Shown here: in pieces, positions 17,826 through 26,280 of the stretch
Layout: each line of letters opens with the position of its first letter
Numbering within the stretch: the first letter of the stretch is position 1
Source of the DNA: an uncultured Prevotellaceae bacterium
GTDB taxonomy: Bacteria > Bacteroidota > Bacteroidia > Bacteroidales > Bacteroidaceae
NCBI GenBank assembly: GCA_946405695.1
Contig: CAMJIA010000002.1
Location: 1 to 64,000, forward strand
Length of the DNA: 64,000 bases
Direction: 5' to 3'
The notes under the pieces: generated by a model
What the model was told of the DNA's origin: nothing
The model's input: only the letters and a program-made list of their open reading frames with translations
The model's database searches: none
Made by a program: the position numbers and the translations under genes

Positions 17826-18962
17826 TTATTTCTCAATTAGCAGGTCAACAAGTCCCTTGTCCTTGAAGTCGTGCTTCTTCTGGTCCCAGAAACCGAAGTC
17901 TGCATCATAGCACCAGGTTGTCCATGCGATATTGTTCTCTTTGAACACAGTAAGCATGTCCTTGGTCCACTTGTAGGCCAGTTCGCGGTCTACGGGTTCG
18001 TACACACCCCACTCGCCACAGAACAGCTGCAGGTCATACTTCTTGGCAGCAGCGATGGCATCCTTGAAGTCAGCACGGATCTTGTCGATGTTCCACTCCT
18101 GCGTAGTGTAGTGGTTCTCGTCAATCAGCTTCTTGACAGAGTCGGGAGCTGCCTCGTAGTCCTCTTGCGACACCAATACGCCAGGATAGTTCACCTTACC
18201 CGTGTACTTACCAATGGGTGTCCACCATGCGCCGTAGTGAGTCAGAATCATGGGGTTATAATAGTGGAACGAGAGGATGATGTTCTTGTCGTTCTCGGGA
18301 ACCTTCAGGTATTTCATGGTCTCGTAGCCCTGCCACATGTTTGAACCAATAACCAGGGTACGCTGGGGCTCACGCTCGCGCAATGCCTTGTGAACCTTGG
18401 CAATGAGTTGGTTCCACTGTTCGTGGTCGTCAGCAACGGGTTCGTTCATGAACTCGTAAGCTACCGAGTCCACGCTGTAGACTTTCAGTACGTCAGACAG
18501 CTGGTACCACATGTTGATGAGGTCCTGCTGCGACTTCTCAGAAGTAAACAAGGTATTGGCATCGGCCTGTCCCTCGTTGACGGCATTGAAATAGTGTGAA
18601 CGGATGATGTGCAGGTCCACGATGGTGCGCAGGTGATGCTTCTCAGCCCAGTTGATGGCATTAATCATCAGTTCCCAAGCCTCAGGAAGCTTGTTGCCCT
18701 CCTCATCCCAGAACTGTACCTCGTCAATCGGCAGACGTACGAAGTCGAAGCCCAGTGAATCGAGGCGCGCAAAGTCGTCCTCCTGGATGTGTTGCTCACG
18801 AGCCTCACCACGCTCCTCCGACTGTGATAGCCAGTGACTCACGTTCGTACCACGCTGAATCTTGAAATTATTTACTTCGTTAGTCTCACTTTTCTTCGTG
18901 CAGGCTGTCATCGCCAACATCGTCATGGCAATCACTGCCATGTAATTCATAAGCTTTCTCAT
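17826..18962 (-). CDS. GH5 endo-beta-glucanase lipoprotein
   Basis: The 378-residue lipoprotein has lipobox LAMTAC (Cys21). The rest is one GH5 (beta/alpha)8 domain: acid/base Glu174 in YEFMNEP, the HYYNPMIL segment, and nucleophile Glu317 in CGEWGVYEP. There is no binding module. It would cut internal beta-1,4 bonds at the cell surface or periplasm. It lies 19 nt after the other GH5 gene and before GH94 in the same unit. GH5 covers cellulases, mannanases and others, so the exact substrate is an inference from GH94 and the second GH5. Confidence 0.9.
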   Translation of the reverse strand: MRKLMNYMAVIAMTMLAMTACTKKSETNEVNNFKIQRGTNVSHWLSQSEERGEAREQHIQEDDFARLDSLGFDFVRLPIDEVQFWDEEGNKLPEAWELMINAINWAEKHHLRTIVDLHIIRSHYFNAVNEGQADANTLFTSEKSQQDLINMWYQLSDVLKVYSVDSVAYEFMNEPVADDHEQWNQLIAKVHKALREREPQRTLVIGSNMWQGYETMKYLKVPENDKNIILSFHYYNPMILTHYGAWWTPIGKYTGKVNYPGVLVSQEDYEAAPDSVKKLIDENHYTTQEWNIDKIRADFKDAIAAAKKYDLQLFCGEWGVYEPVDRELAYKWTKDMLTVFKENNIAWTTWCYDADFGFWDQKKHDFKDKGLVDLLIEK

Positions 18963-18981
18963 TTTTTATGTAGTTATTATG

Positions 18982-20214
18982 TTATTTCGATTTTCCTTCC
19001 ATGACACCCTTCAATATCCAGTCAGCCTTGACCTTCATACCGGCATTACGGTCAAAGATGCCGAAATGCTCAGAACCACTGCCGAAGCTGTTGTTATCCC
19101 AGATAAAGGTGGAGAAACCACGTTTCTTAGCTTCGCTGACCAGGAAACTGCAGTAGTAGGTCATGTTCTCGTGGATAAGGTCAGTCTGTCCGGCCTTCTG
19201 GCGGTCGGTGACACCCCATTCTCCCATGACAATACCCAGACCTTTTTTGCTCCAGGTGTTGACGACTTTGTCAAAGAACTCTGTCATGGTCTTCTCATCG
19301 TTGGGCGATGCCTCGCCCTTGGACTTGTAGGGCTCACCCCAGTAGTTATACTTACACTCGCCGGCATAGTCCCATGGTGTATAGTAATGGAACTCCACAC
19401 TCACGTAGTCGAGATTGCCGTTCTCTGCGTCCGTAGGGATGATGAAGTCGCCATTATACAGTCCGAAGTCTGGGTTGCATACGTAGGTTTGCACGATGAG
19501 GTGACGCTTTGCATTGTTGCCACCCGTGGCACGTACCACGTCGATAAATGTCTGGTTGTAGCTGTTCTGTACGGCCAGATTCTCGGCAGTGGGTTTGCCC
19601 CAGTTGTCCCTGATGTGTACCTCGTTGGTACCTGCAAAGGCCACACGGTAGTCGTAGTTGGCAAACTCGCTGGCAATATTCAGCCACAGCAGGGCCAGTT
19701 TCTGGTTGTTCTCTTCCTTATATTCGTTGGTAGGACGTCCCTCCAACCACTTGTCGTGGTGGGTGTTGATAATCACCTTCAGGTCGTTCTGCAGGCACCA
19801 GCCTACCACTTCCTTGATACGTGCCATCCATGCCTTATCAATACTCATGGCTGCCGCATTGGTGATGTGGCACTGCCAGCGGACGGGGATGCGCACGGCG
19901 TTGAAGCCAGCCTCTTTTACAGCCTTGATGACCTTCTTAGTCACAACAGGGTTGCCCCATGCCGTCTCTGCCTTGATGCTGTTGTCGGCCATGCCAATCT
20001 GCATGGACTCGCCATCCTGTCCAGGTGCTGAGCACTCAAACTGGTTTCCGAGGTTCCAGCCCACAACTCCTTGGTTCCATTCCTTTGCCGTTGGCTCTTT
20101 CTGTTCTGTTGTCTTGTCAGTGGCGTCAGTAGCATCTGTTTCATGACTTCCGCATGCTACTATGCAGCATGTGGTTAGCACCGAGAAGAATACTGTTGAT
20201 AGTAATCGTTTCAT
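18982..20214 (-). CDS. GH5 (subfamily 4-like) endoglucanase lipoprotein
   Basis: The 410-residue lipoprotein has a lipobox at Cys21 (CIVAC) and then an acidic Asp/Thr linker. The catalytic domain begins GWNLGNQFE with ETAWGNP soon after, both typical of GH5_4 enzymes. Acid/base Glu198 is in FAGTNEVH (usual form FEGFNEP) and nucleophile Glu332 in VMGEWGVTD. GH5_4 members cut xyloglucan, mixed-linkage glucan or cellulose. It is the first gene after the locus promoter at 20260, so it leads an operon of seven genes. Confidence 0.9.
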   Translation of the reverse strand: MKRLLSTVFFSVLTTCCIVACGSHETDATDATDKTTEQKEPTAKEWNQGVVGWNLGNQFECSAPGQDGESMQIGMADNSIKAETAWGNPVVTKKVIKAVKEAGFNAVRIPVRWQCHITNAAAMSIDKAWMARIKEVVGWCLQNDLKVIINTHHDKWLEGRPTNEYKEENNQKLALLWLNIASEFANYDYRVAFAGTNEVHIRDNWGKPTAENLAVQNSYNQTFIDVVRATGGNNAKRHLIVQTYVCNPDFGLYNGDFIIPTDAENGNLDYVSVEFHYYTPWDYAGECKYNYWGEPYKSKGEASPNDEKTMTEFFDKVVNTWSKKGLGIVMGEWGVTDRQKAGQTDLIHENMTYYCSFLVSEAKKRGFSTFIWDNNSFGSGSEHFGIFDRNAGMKVKADWILKGVMEGKSK

Positions 20215-20259
20215 TTGTTTTACCTCCTAATAATTATAGTTGTTTTCAATTTTCGGTTG

Positions 20260-20267
20260 CAAAGGTA
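20260..20267 (-). promoter_or_regulatory. -7 box of the beta-glucan locus operon
   Basis: TACCTTTG on the minus strand, 45 bases before the first GH5 gene. No further TAnnTTTG box was seen in the gaps down to the last gene at 7404, which supports one long transcript. Confidence 0.65.
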
Positions 20268-20302
20268 CGTTTTTCCCGTTCTGGGCAGGTCTTATGGCAT
20301 TC

Positions 20303-20342
20303 AAAAAAGGTTTCAAAACAGAAAAGTGATAGTTTTGAAACC
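20303..20342 (-). terminator. terminator after the regulator gene
   Basis: A perfect 11-pair stem (GGTTTCAAAAC/GTTTTGAAACC) is followed on the minus strand by six T. It separates the regulator transcript from the GH5 promoter 36 bases further on. Confidence 0.85.
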
Positions 20343-20369
20343 TCTTTTTGATAGAATTTATACCTTCCG

Positions 20370-23117
20370 TTACTGGTATTTTGAAGGCGATACACCGAAA
20401 TATTTCTTGAAGACGGTACTGAAATACTTCGGGTTGTCGAATCCTGTCAGTGTGGCAGCATCAGATACGCTTCGCCCGTTTCGCAGCATGGAGGCGGCAC
20501 GTTCCAGACGGATGATGCGGATGAAGTCTTGTGGCGACTTACCGGTATACGACTTCAGTTTGACATAGAACAGTGTGCGACTCATGGCCATCTCACGGCA
20601 CAGCTGGTCAATGGTGAATGTGGAGTCACTGAGGTGTTCTGATAACAGTTGAGTCACTTTGTTGATAAAATCCGATTCGGGCTCAACAGAACTGGCAGGC
20701 TCTTCGTCGTGGTAGGGTAGTGTGGCTATCTTTTGCACATCTTGAGCTTTCAGGTGGTCAATGGTCAGTCGCATGTATTTCTCGTGCCACTCGTACACTT
20801 TCCAAGCCCCATAAAATACTAATAGGATGAGAACGATATAGATGCACCACATCCACCAGGAGTTCCACCAGGGCTGATCAATGATGATGGTCAGTTCCTT
20901 GGTGTCTATCACAGTACCCGTGGTACGGCTGACACATTGCAGCGTTAGTTGGTGTGTTCCCGACTTCAGTTCGATGAAACGGATATACTGCAAGTCGGTA
21001 GGCATGCTCCATTCGCCATCTCCTATCTTGTAGCGGTAGACGATGTCGAAATGGTTACGCATATTGACACTTTCATACAACAGGTCAAAGGTATGTTGCC
21101 AGTAGGACAGCCTTAGCTCGCCTTTGTCGGAGATTTCCTGCATGTGGTTATCCTGTGGCTCTTTCTGGTCTGTGTCGTAGTTGACACCGAGAAAACGGAT
21201 GTTGGCAATATAGTTGATGGGCTGGACCTTTTCTGGATGGACCACAATGGCTCCTGTCGTAGAACCGAAGATAAGGTCGCCGTCAGGCAGGGCCTCTGCA
21301 GCTCCCATACTGTACTCCCTGTTGAAACCATAACAGTAGTTGGCATTGCTGACTTTGTTGGTGGCGTCGGGCGTAACAAACGCTATTCCCTCGTTGGTGG
21401 CTATCCAGATGCGTCCGTCACTGCTCTTCACCAGACTCCTGACGTAATTAGAGGGAAGACCGTCGTTGACGGTTATCTGACGACTTTCGTGCTTGGCCAG
21501 ATGGAAGACATAGATGCCTCCGCCATCGGTGGCAATCCATAATTCCATTCCGGTGGCCAGCAGGTGGGTCACAAACGGGTTCACGTCAGTGACACCTGAA
21601 GGGGCATAGTTCAGATCCTTGACTTCTGGGTCGCCAGGGGTGATTAGTTTCAAGCCGAAGGCAGTACCTACGGCTATCTGTCCAGAGGCTAACTGCGTGA
21701 TGGACTGTACGTCGTGAATGGGATAGTAGTGGGTCTCAGGAGATTGCAGCTGGGCATTTGGTGTCTTCTCGTAGAGCAGGTCGCCATTCAGTGAGCCCAC
21801 CCATAGGCCACCATCCTTGTCGTAGAATGCCGAATACACGTGGTCGTCGCTCAGAGGACTATTGTCCTTGGTATAGACCTTGCGCATCATTCCGTGACTA
21901 TCAATATCCAACAGGCCCTTACCGTAGGTGGCTATCAGTACACCGCCGTCCGGCTTCTTGCAGGCACTAAGCACCACCGTCCCCTGGCAGGAGTGGTGCC
22001 ATTGCCCTGTCGTGAAATTGATGATGCTGATACCATTGTCTGTACCCATCAGCAACATGTCTGCCGAGAGTGGCATCACCATGTTCACATGGTCGTTCAA
22101 CAGACTCTGTCCGTTATTGGCCAGGTGTTGGTAGATGGCTGTTGTACTGCCTATCGGACGTGCAATGTCGATACCGCCTGAATAGCTGCCTATCACAATG
22201 TTCTGCCACTTGTCCACCAGCATGCTATAGACACCGTTGCCGTGCAGCACTCCATATTCCGAGTCGTTGGCGTCAAAGAGCAGCGTACAGTCACCCCTGC
22301 CGTCACGACGCATCTGGAAGACTCCCTCGCCGTCCACGCCGATAAGCATCGTATCATCGTCGTAGGGATAAATGCTGCGAATGGGGTTCTGGTGCGGGTT
22401 CGTATCTGAGAGACGCACAAAATCATCAGCCGTAATCTTGCCATGCTTGCCGAGCGTTATCAGGTGCAGACCGTTCTCGTAGCCGCCTATCCATAGGCGT
22501 CCCGACATCTCGTCATAGTAACCGTATTCTGCATTGTAAGGTAACAGACGGTTGCTTCGCTCATCATAGACACCATCGCGGGCAAAGAACAACAGACGGT
22601 TCTTCACGGGTACTATCTTGTTCACGTAAGCACTCTTCATCACCTGTGTCAGTGTGGTGTCTTTCAACATATAGACTCCATCGTGCATGGCCAATACCAG
22701 CTTGTTCCCCATGATGTGAATGTCGTTCAGCGCTACTTCGTGTCCCAGCTTCTGTGAGATGCTGATTACAAGGTCAAAACAGTCATACTGGGGATTAAAG
22801 ACAAAGACAGACCCACGGTTGTCGAATGCGTAGATCTTGCTTTCACCGTATGTCATGCGTATTACGCGTCCGCCCATGTGTGAATAAGGCGTGTTCTTGT
22901 CCAAGCGATAATTCATGACTTTCGAACCGTTGTACCGTCCCACACCCGTCATCGTGGACCACCAAATGGCGCCTGACGGGGTCTGACAGAGTGAGAAAAC
23001 ACGTTGGTTGTCAATACCTTCCGTTCTTCCTAGGTGTGAAAAGGTGAAGTCTTTCACTTCTAAAGAATAGAGGTGCAGCGTGGTTAGCAGGAAATATATG
23101 ATTAGACAATGTCTCAT
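20370..23117 (-). CDS. membrane propeller sensor fused directly to an AraC DNA-binding domain
   Basis: The 915-residue protein has an N-terminal signal sequence and then a periplasmic sensor of about 640 residues made of two-component-regulator propeller repeats (for example GAIWWSTMTGVGRYNG, GGLWVGSLNGDLLYE, GRIWIATNEGIAFV). A Y_Y_Y Ig-like domain and one membrane helix (about 754-774, WWMWCIYIVLILLVFYG) follow. After a linker of only about 40 residues comes a two-helix-turn-helix AraC domain (about 816-915, TGFDNPKYFSTVFKKYFGVSPSKY). Hybrid two-component systems normally carry a histidine kinase and receiver between these parts; none is present. It would sense a glucan oligosaccharide and activate the neighbouring locus, with DNA binding at the membrane. 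Confidence 0.9.
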   Translation of the reverse strand: MRHCLIIYFLLTTLHLYSLEVKDFTFSHLGRTEGIDNQRVFSLCQTPSGAIWWSTMTGVGRYNGSKVMNYRLDKNTPYSHMGGRVIRMTYGESKIYAFDNRGSVFVFNPQYDCFDLVISISQKLGHEVALNDIHIMGNKLVLAMHDGVYMLKDTTLTQVMKSAYVNKIVPVKNRLLFFARDGVYDERSNRLLPYNAEYGYYDEMSGRLWIGGYENGLHLITLGKHGKITADDFVRLSDTNPHQNPIRSIYPYDDDTMLIGVDGEGVFQMRRDGRGDCTLLFDANDSEYGVLHGNGVYSMLVDKWQNIVIGSYSGGIDIARPIGSTTAIYQHLANNGQSLLNDHVNMVMPLSADMLLMGTDNGISIINFTTGQWHHSCQGTVVLSACKKPDGGVLIATYGKGLLDIDSHGMMRKVYTKDNSPLSDDHVYSAFYDKDGGLWVGSLNGDLLYEKTPNAQLQSPETHYYPIHDVQSITQLASGQIAVGTAFGLKLITPGDPEVKDLNYAPSGVTDVNPFVTHLLATGMELWIATDGGGIYVFHLAKHESRQITVNDGLPSNYVRSLVKSSDGRIWIATNEGIAFVTPDATNKVSNANYCYGFNREYSMGAAEALPDGDLIFGSTTGAIVVHPEKVQPINYIANIRFLGVNYDTDQKEPQDNHMQEISDKGELRLSYWQHTFDLLYESVNMRNHFDIVYRYKIGDGEWSMPTDLQYIRFIELKSGTHQLTLQCVSRTTGTVIDTKELTIIIDQPWWNSWWMWCIYIVLILLVFYGAWKVYEWHEKYMRLTIDHLKAQDVQKIATLPYHDEEPASSVEPESDFINKVTQLLSEHLSDSTFTIDQLCREMAMSRTLFYVKLKSYTGKSPQDFIRIIRLERAASMLRNGRSVSDAATLTGFDNPKYFSTVFKKYFGVSPSKYQ

Positions 23118-23139
23118 ATCTTAGGTCTGTTTTTCATCG

Positions 23140-23147
23140 CAAAGGTA
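23140..23147 (-). promoter_or_regulatory. -7 box of the regulator gene
   Basis: TACCTTTG on the minus strand, 22 bases before the start codon of the propeller-AraC gene. Confidence 0.65.
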
Positions 23148-23213
23148 CGAAAAGTTGAGCACAAAACAAAGAAACTTGTCTGTTTTTTGCAAATCCTTGC
23201 ACTAAGTTGACAA

Positions 23214-23245
23214 AACGAGGGTGCGCCTTTTGACGCACCCTCGTT
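23214..23245 (-). terminator. terminator after korB
   Basis: A perfect 12-pair stem (AACGAGGGTGCG/CGCACCCTCGTT) with an 8-base loop, followed on the minus strand by TTGTC, lies 20 bases past the korB stop. Confidence 0.75.
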
Positions 23246-23265
23246 TCTTCATTTCCGCATATTGC

Positions 23266-24270
23266 TTATTTCACTTCCCAGATGTCGTTGGTCTCCAGAA
23301 GCTCAGCGAAGTTGTGGTACTTCTTCATGCCAGAGACCTCAGCGAGCTGGGCGTGGACGGCATCATTGTAGGTGGGAGCATCCACATCGCGGATGACACC
23401 AAGGGCGATGGGGAAACCGTCGCCGTTGCCCATCAAGGCGAGTTTCAGCTGCAGGGTGTTGTCCTCGCAGTGAGCATCGTGAACGAGTACGTCGTCGAGG
23501 GTGTAGCCATCCTTACCGATTTCTACGACCTTCAGTCCGAAGCCCTGCTGTACCAGTCCGAACTCGTTGTTCTCACCGAAGACGAGCTTCTCGCCGTGTT
23601 TTACGTAGATGGCATTCTTCTTACGGCCTTCCTTGTTATAGACGGCCTCGTGACAGCCGTCGTTGAAGATGACGCAGTTCTGCAGTACCTCCGTGACGCT
23701 GGCACCCTTATGCTCGTAGGCAGCCTTCAGCACCTCGACAGTACCCTGGGCATCGGTAGCCACACAGCGGGCGAAGAAGTGGCCGCGGGCACCGAAGCAG
23801 AGCTCGGCAGGACGGAACGGATCCTCAACAGTGCCGTAGGGGCTTGACTTAGATACGAAGCCACGGGGTGAGGTGGGAGAGTACTGACCCTTGGTCAAAC
23901 CGTAGATGCGGTTATTAAGCAGAATCATGTTCAGGTCGATGTTACGACGGTTGGCATGGATGAAGTGGTTACCACCGATAGCCAGTCCATCACCATCACC
24001 TGATACCTGCCAAACGGTGAGGTTGGGGTTAGCTACCTTTGCACCAGTAGCGATGGCAGCAGCACGACCGTGGATGGTGTTCATGCCGTAGGTAGCCATG
24101 TAGTGGGGCAGACGGCTGGAACAACCGATACCAGAGATAACTGCTACGTTCTCGGGAGCTACGCCAATCTCGGCCATAGCCTTATGGAGTGAAGCCAGGA
24201 AGAAGTGGTCGCCGCAACCAGGGCACCAACGGGGCTGGCCTTTCTTAAAATCTTGTGCTGTATATTCCAT
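23266..24270 (-). CDS. korB: 2-oxoacid (2-oxoglutarate) ferredoxin oxidoreductase beta subunit
   Basis: The 334-residue subunit binds thiamine pyrophosphate: CPGCGDH near the N-terminus, GIGCSSRLPHYM, and the TPP/Mg motif GDGDGLAIGGNH..NNRIYGLTKGQ. With KorA it converts 2-oxoglutarate, CoA and oxidised ferredoxin to succinyl-CoA, or the reverse in the reductive branch of anaerobic Bacteroidota metabolism. It lies 6 nt after korA. No separate ferredoxin subunit gene is seen next to it. Confidence 0.92.
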   Translation of the reverse strand: MEYTAQDFKKGQPRWCPGCGDHFFLASLHKAMAEIGVAPENVAVISGIGCSSRLPHYMATYGMNTIHGRAAAIATGAKVANPNLTVWQVSGDGDGLAIGGNHFIHANRRNIDLNMILLNNRIYGLTKGQYSPTSPRGFVSKSSPYGTVEDPFRPAELCFGARGHFFARCVATDAQGTVEVLKAAYEHKGASVTEVLQNCVIFNDGCHEAVYNKEGRKKNAIYVKHGEKLVFGENNEFGLVQQGFGLKVVEIGKDGYTLDDVLVHDAHCEDNTLQLKLALMGNGDGFPIALGVIRDVDAPTYNDAVHAQLAEVSGMKKYHNFAELLETNDIWEVK

Positions 24271-24276
24271 AACTCT

Positions 24277-26121
24277 TTACTTCTTTAAAATGTCCTCGAA
24301 TGCGTTCACTAACTCTTCTACGATGAAGGGTTGGCCCTTGACCTGGTTGAACTGGTAGGGTACAAAGCCATCGACCTTCATGCGCAGGTAGGCAGCCAAC
24401 TGACCCATGTTCTGTTCGGCAACCACCACCTTATTATATTTAGAGAGGACAGCGGCAGCATTCTTGGGCAGCGGGTTCAGGAACTTGAACTGAGCCTGGG
24501 CAACCTTGTGGCCCTTAGCGCGAAGTTCATCCATAGCCGAGTGCAGGTGGCCGTAAGTAGAACCAAAGCCAACGATGAGCAAGTCGGCATCAGCATCGCC
24601 CTCCACTTCGAGGTCGGGAACCTGGATGTTGTCAATCTTCTGCTGGCGTAGACGCGTCATCAGATCGTGGTTCTCAGGATTCGTCGAGATAGCACCTGTG
24701 TTAGAGTCCTTCTCCAGTCCACCGAGGATGTGAGCAAAGCCCTCGCGACCAGGAACAGCCCAGTAGCGGGTACCGTTCTCTGCACGCATGTAGGGTGTCC
24801 ACTTACCCTTCAGCTCCTCAGGAACATAAGGAGGATTGATGGCGTCGAGCTTTGCCATCTTAGGCAGTTTGAAGGCACCAGAACCGTTGGCGACATAAGC
24901 ATCGGTGAGCAGGATGACGGGTGTCATGTGCTCCAAAGCAATCTTGGCAGCCTGATAGACAGCGTCGAAGCAGTCGGTAGGACTCAGTGCTGCGATGACG
25001 GGCATGGGACTCTCACCGTTACGTCCGAAGAGTGCCTGCAGCAGGTCGGTCTGTTCTGACTTAGTAGGCAGACCAGTAGCAGGACCACCACGCTGTACGT
25101 CGATAACAACCAGTGGCAACTCCATGATGACGGCGAGGTTCATCACCTCTGACTTCAGGCAGACGCCAGGACCAGAGGTTGAGGTGACACCCAGTGCACC
25201 AGAGAAAGAGGCTCCCAGTGCTGAGGCTGCACCGCTGATCTCGTCCTCACACTGTACGGTGATGACACCGCACGACTTGTGCTTTGACAGCTCGTGCAGG
25301 ATATCGGTAGCAGGAGTGATGGGGTAGCTGCCCAGGTAGAGACGCAGGCCTGCCTTCTCAGCGGCAGCAATCAGTCCGTAGGCAGTAGCCTTGTTACCTG
25401 TAATATCCATATAGCGGCCCGGCTCCTTGTACTTCGACTCCACGCGATAGACGTTGGTAGCTGAGGAGTGGGTGTTGTGACCATAGTCGTAACCTGCCTG
25501 GATAACCTTGATGTTAGCTTCAGCAATGGCAGGCTTCTTGGCGAATTTCTCTTTGAGGAAGTTGGCAACGAGGTTCAGGTCGCGGTCGAAGAGCCAGCAG
25601 ACGAGACCCAGTGCAAACATGTTACGACACTTCATCATGGCCTTGTTGTCCATGCCTGTATCGGCTAGGCAGTCTTTTACCATGGTGGTCAGCGGACACT
25701 GGATGACACGATCGGGGTCGATGTTCATTTCGCCGAGGTAGTCCTCCGTCTGGAACTGAGCCTTCTCCAAGTCCTTAGGACCAAAGGAGTCAGTATCGAT
25801 GATAATCGTTGCACCTGGTTTGGCATAGCGATACTGCGTCTTCAGTGCGGCAGCATTCATGGCCACCAGCACATCGCACTTGTCGCCAGGGGTATAGACC
25901 TTGCCAGCACCGATGTGTACCTGGAAACCAGACACACCCGTCAGCGAACCTTGCGGGGCGCGGATGTCAGCGGGATAGTCGGGGAATGTAGAGATGCCGT
26001 TACCAACGGTGGCACTAACCGTAGAGAAGATGTTTCCGGCCAACTGCATACCGTCACCGGAGTCACCTGAAAAGCGTACGACCACTTGGTCGAGTTCTTT
26101 TACTTCTAATTGTTCAGCCAT
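24277..26121 (-). CDS. korA: 2-oxoacid ferredoxin oxidoreductase fused gamma-alpha subunit
   Basis: The product is 614 residues from MAEQLEVKELDQVVVRF; the longer frame upstream has a hydrophobic stretch not found in the family and would overlap the promoter. An N-terminal gamma domain (about 5-190, FSGDSGDGMQLAGNIFS) is joined to the alpha pyrimidine-binding domains (about 215-614, YPITPATDILHEL, EDEISGAASALGASFSGA, TSTSGPG). This gamma-alpha fusion is usual for Bacteroidota Kor enzymes. It is the first gene of the korAB pair. Confidence 0.92.
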   Translation of the reverse strand: MAEQLEVKELDQVVVRFSGDSGDGMQLAGNIFSTVSATVGNGISTFPDYPADIRAPQGSLTGVSGFQVHIGAGKVYTPGDKCDVLVAMNAAALKTQYRYAKPGATIIIDTDSFGPKDLEKAQFQTEDYLGEMNIDPDRVIQCPLTTMVKDCLADTGMDNKAMMKCRNMFALGLVCWLFDRDLNLVANFLKEKFAKKPAIAEANIKVIQAGYDYGHNTHSSATNVYRVESKYKEPGRYMDITGNKATAYGLIAAAEKAGLRLYLGSYPITPATDILHELSKHKSCGVITVQCEDEISGAASALGASFSGALGVTSTSGPGVCLKSEVMNLAVIMELPLVVIDVQRGGPATGLPTKSEQTDLLQALFGRNGESPMPVIAALSPTDCFDAVYQAAKIALEHMTPVILLTDAYVANGSGAFKLPKMAKLDAINPPYVPEELKGKWTPYMRAENGTRYWAVPGREGFAHILGGLEKDSNTGAISTNPENHDLMTRLRQQKIDNIQVPDLEVEGDADADLLIVGFGSTYGHLHSAMDELRAKGHKVAQAQFKFLNPLPKNAAAVLSKYNKVVVAEQNMGQLAAYLRMKVDGFVPYQFNQVKGQPFIVEELVNAFEDILKK

Positions 26122-26172
26122 TGTTATATAATTAGGTGTGTTACAATCTTTGAAAAACGAATGCAAAGGTCG

Positions 26173-26180
26173 CAAATATA
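26173..26180 (-). promoter_or_regulatory. -7 box of korAB
   Basis: TATATTTG on the minus strand, 51 bases before the korA start. The frame extension upstream of that start runs through this box, which supports the shorter start. Confidence 0.5.
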
Positions 26181-26203
26181 AATGGAATATCCAAATAAAT
26201 TGC

Positions 26204-26254
26204 AATAAAAATGCAATTATTGACCATTTTCTTGTCAATAACTGCATTTTTATT
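26204..26254 (-). terminator. AT-rich terminator after the nucleoside kinase gene
   Basis: A near-perfect stem of about 19 pairs (AATAAAAATGCA.TTATTGA against TCAATAA.TGCATTTTTATT) lies just past the kinase stop and just before the kor promoter. Confidence 0.65.
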
Positions 26255-26280
26255 CATGAAATTGGTGTTATGAATCCAGA

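Noticed and set aside
18979..20031. 350-codon plus-strand frame opposite the GH5_4 gene
   Set aside because: The GH5 frame has lipobox and both catalytic Glu residues; the antisense frame is a by-product of codon bias.
26122..26247. Extension of KorA by 42 residues upstream
   Set aside because: It covers the likely promoter box and adds a hydrophobic stretch foreign to this cytosolic enzyme.
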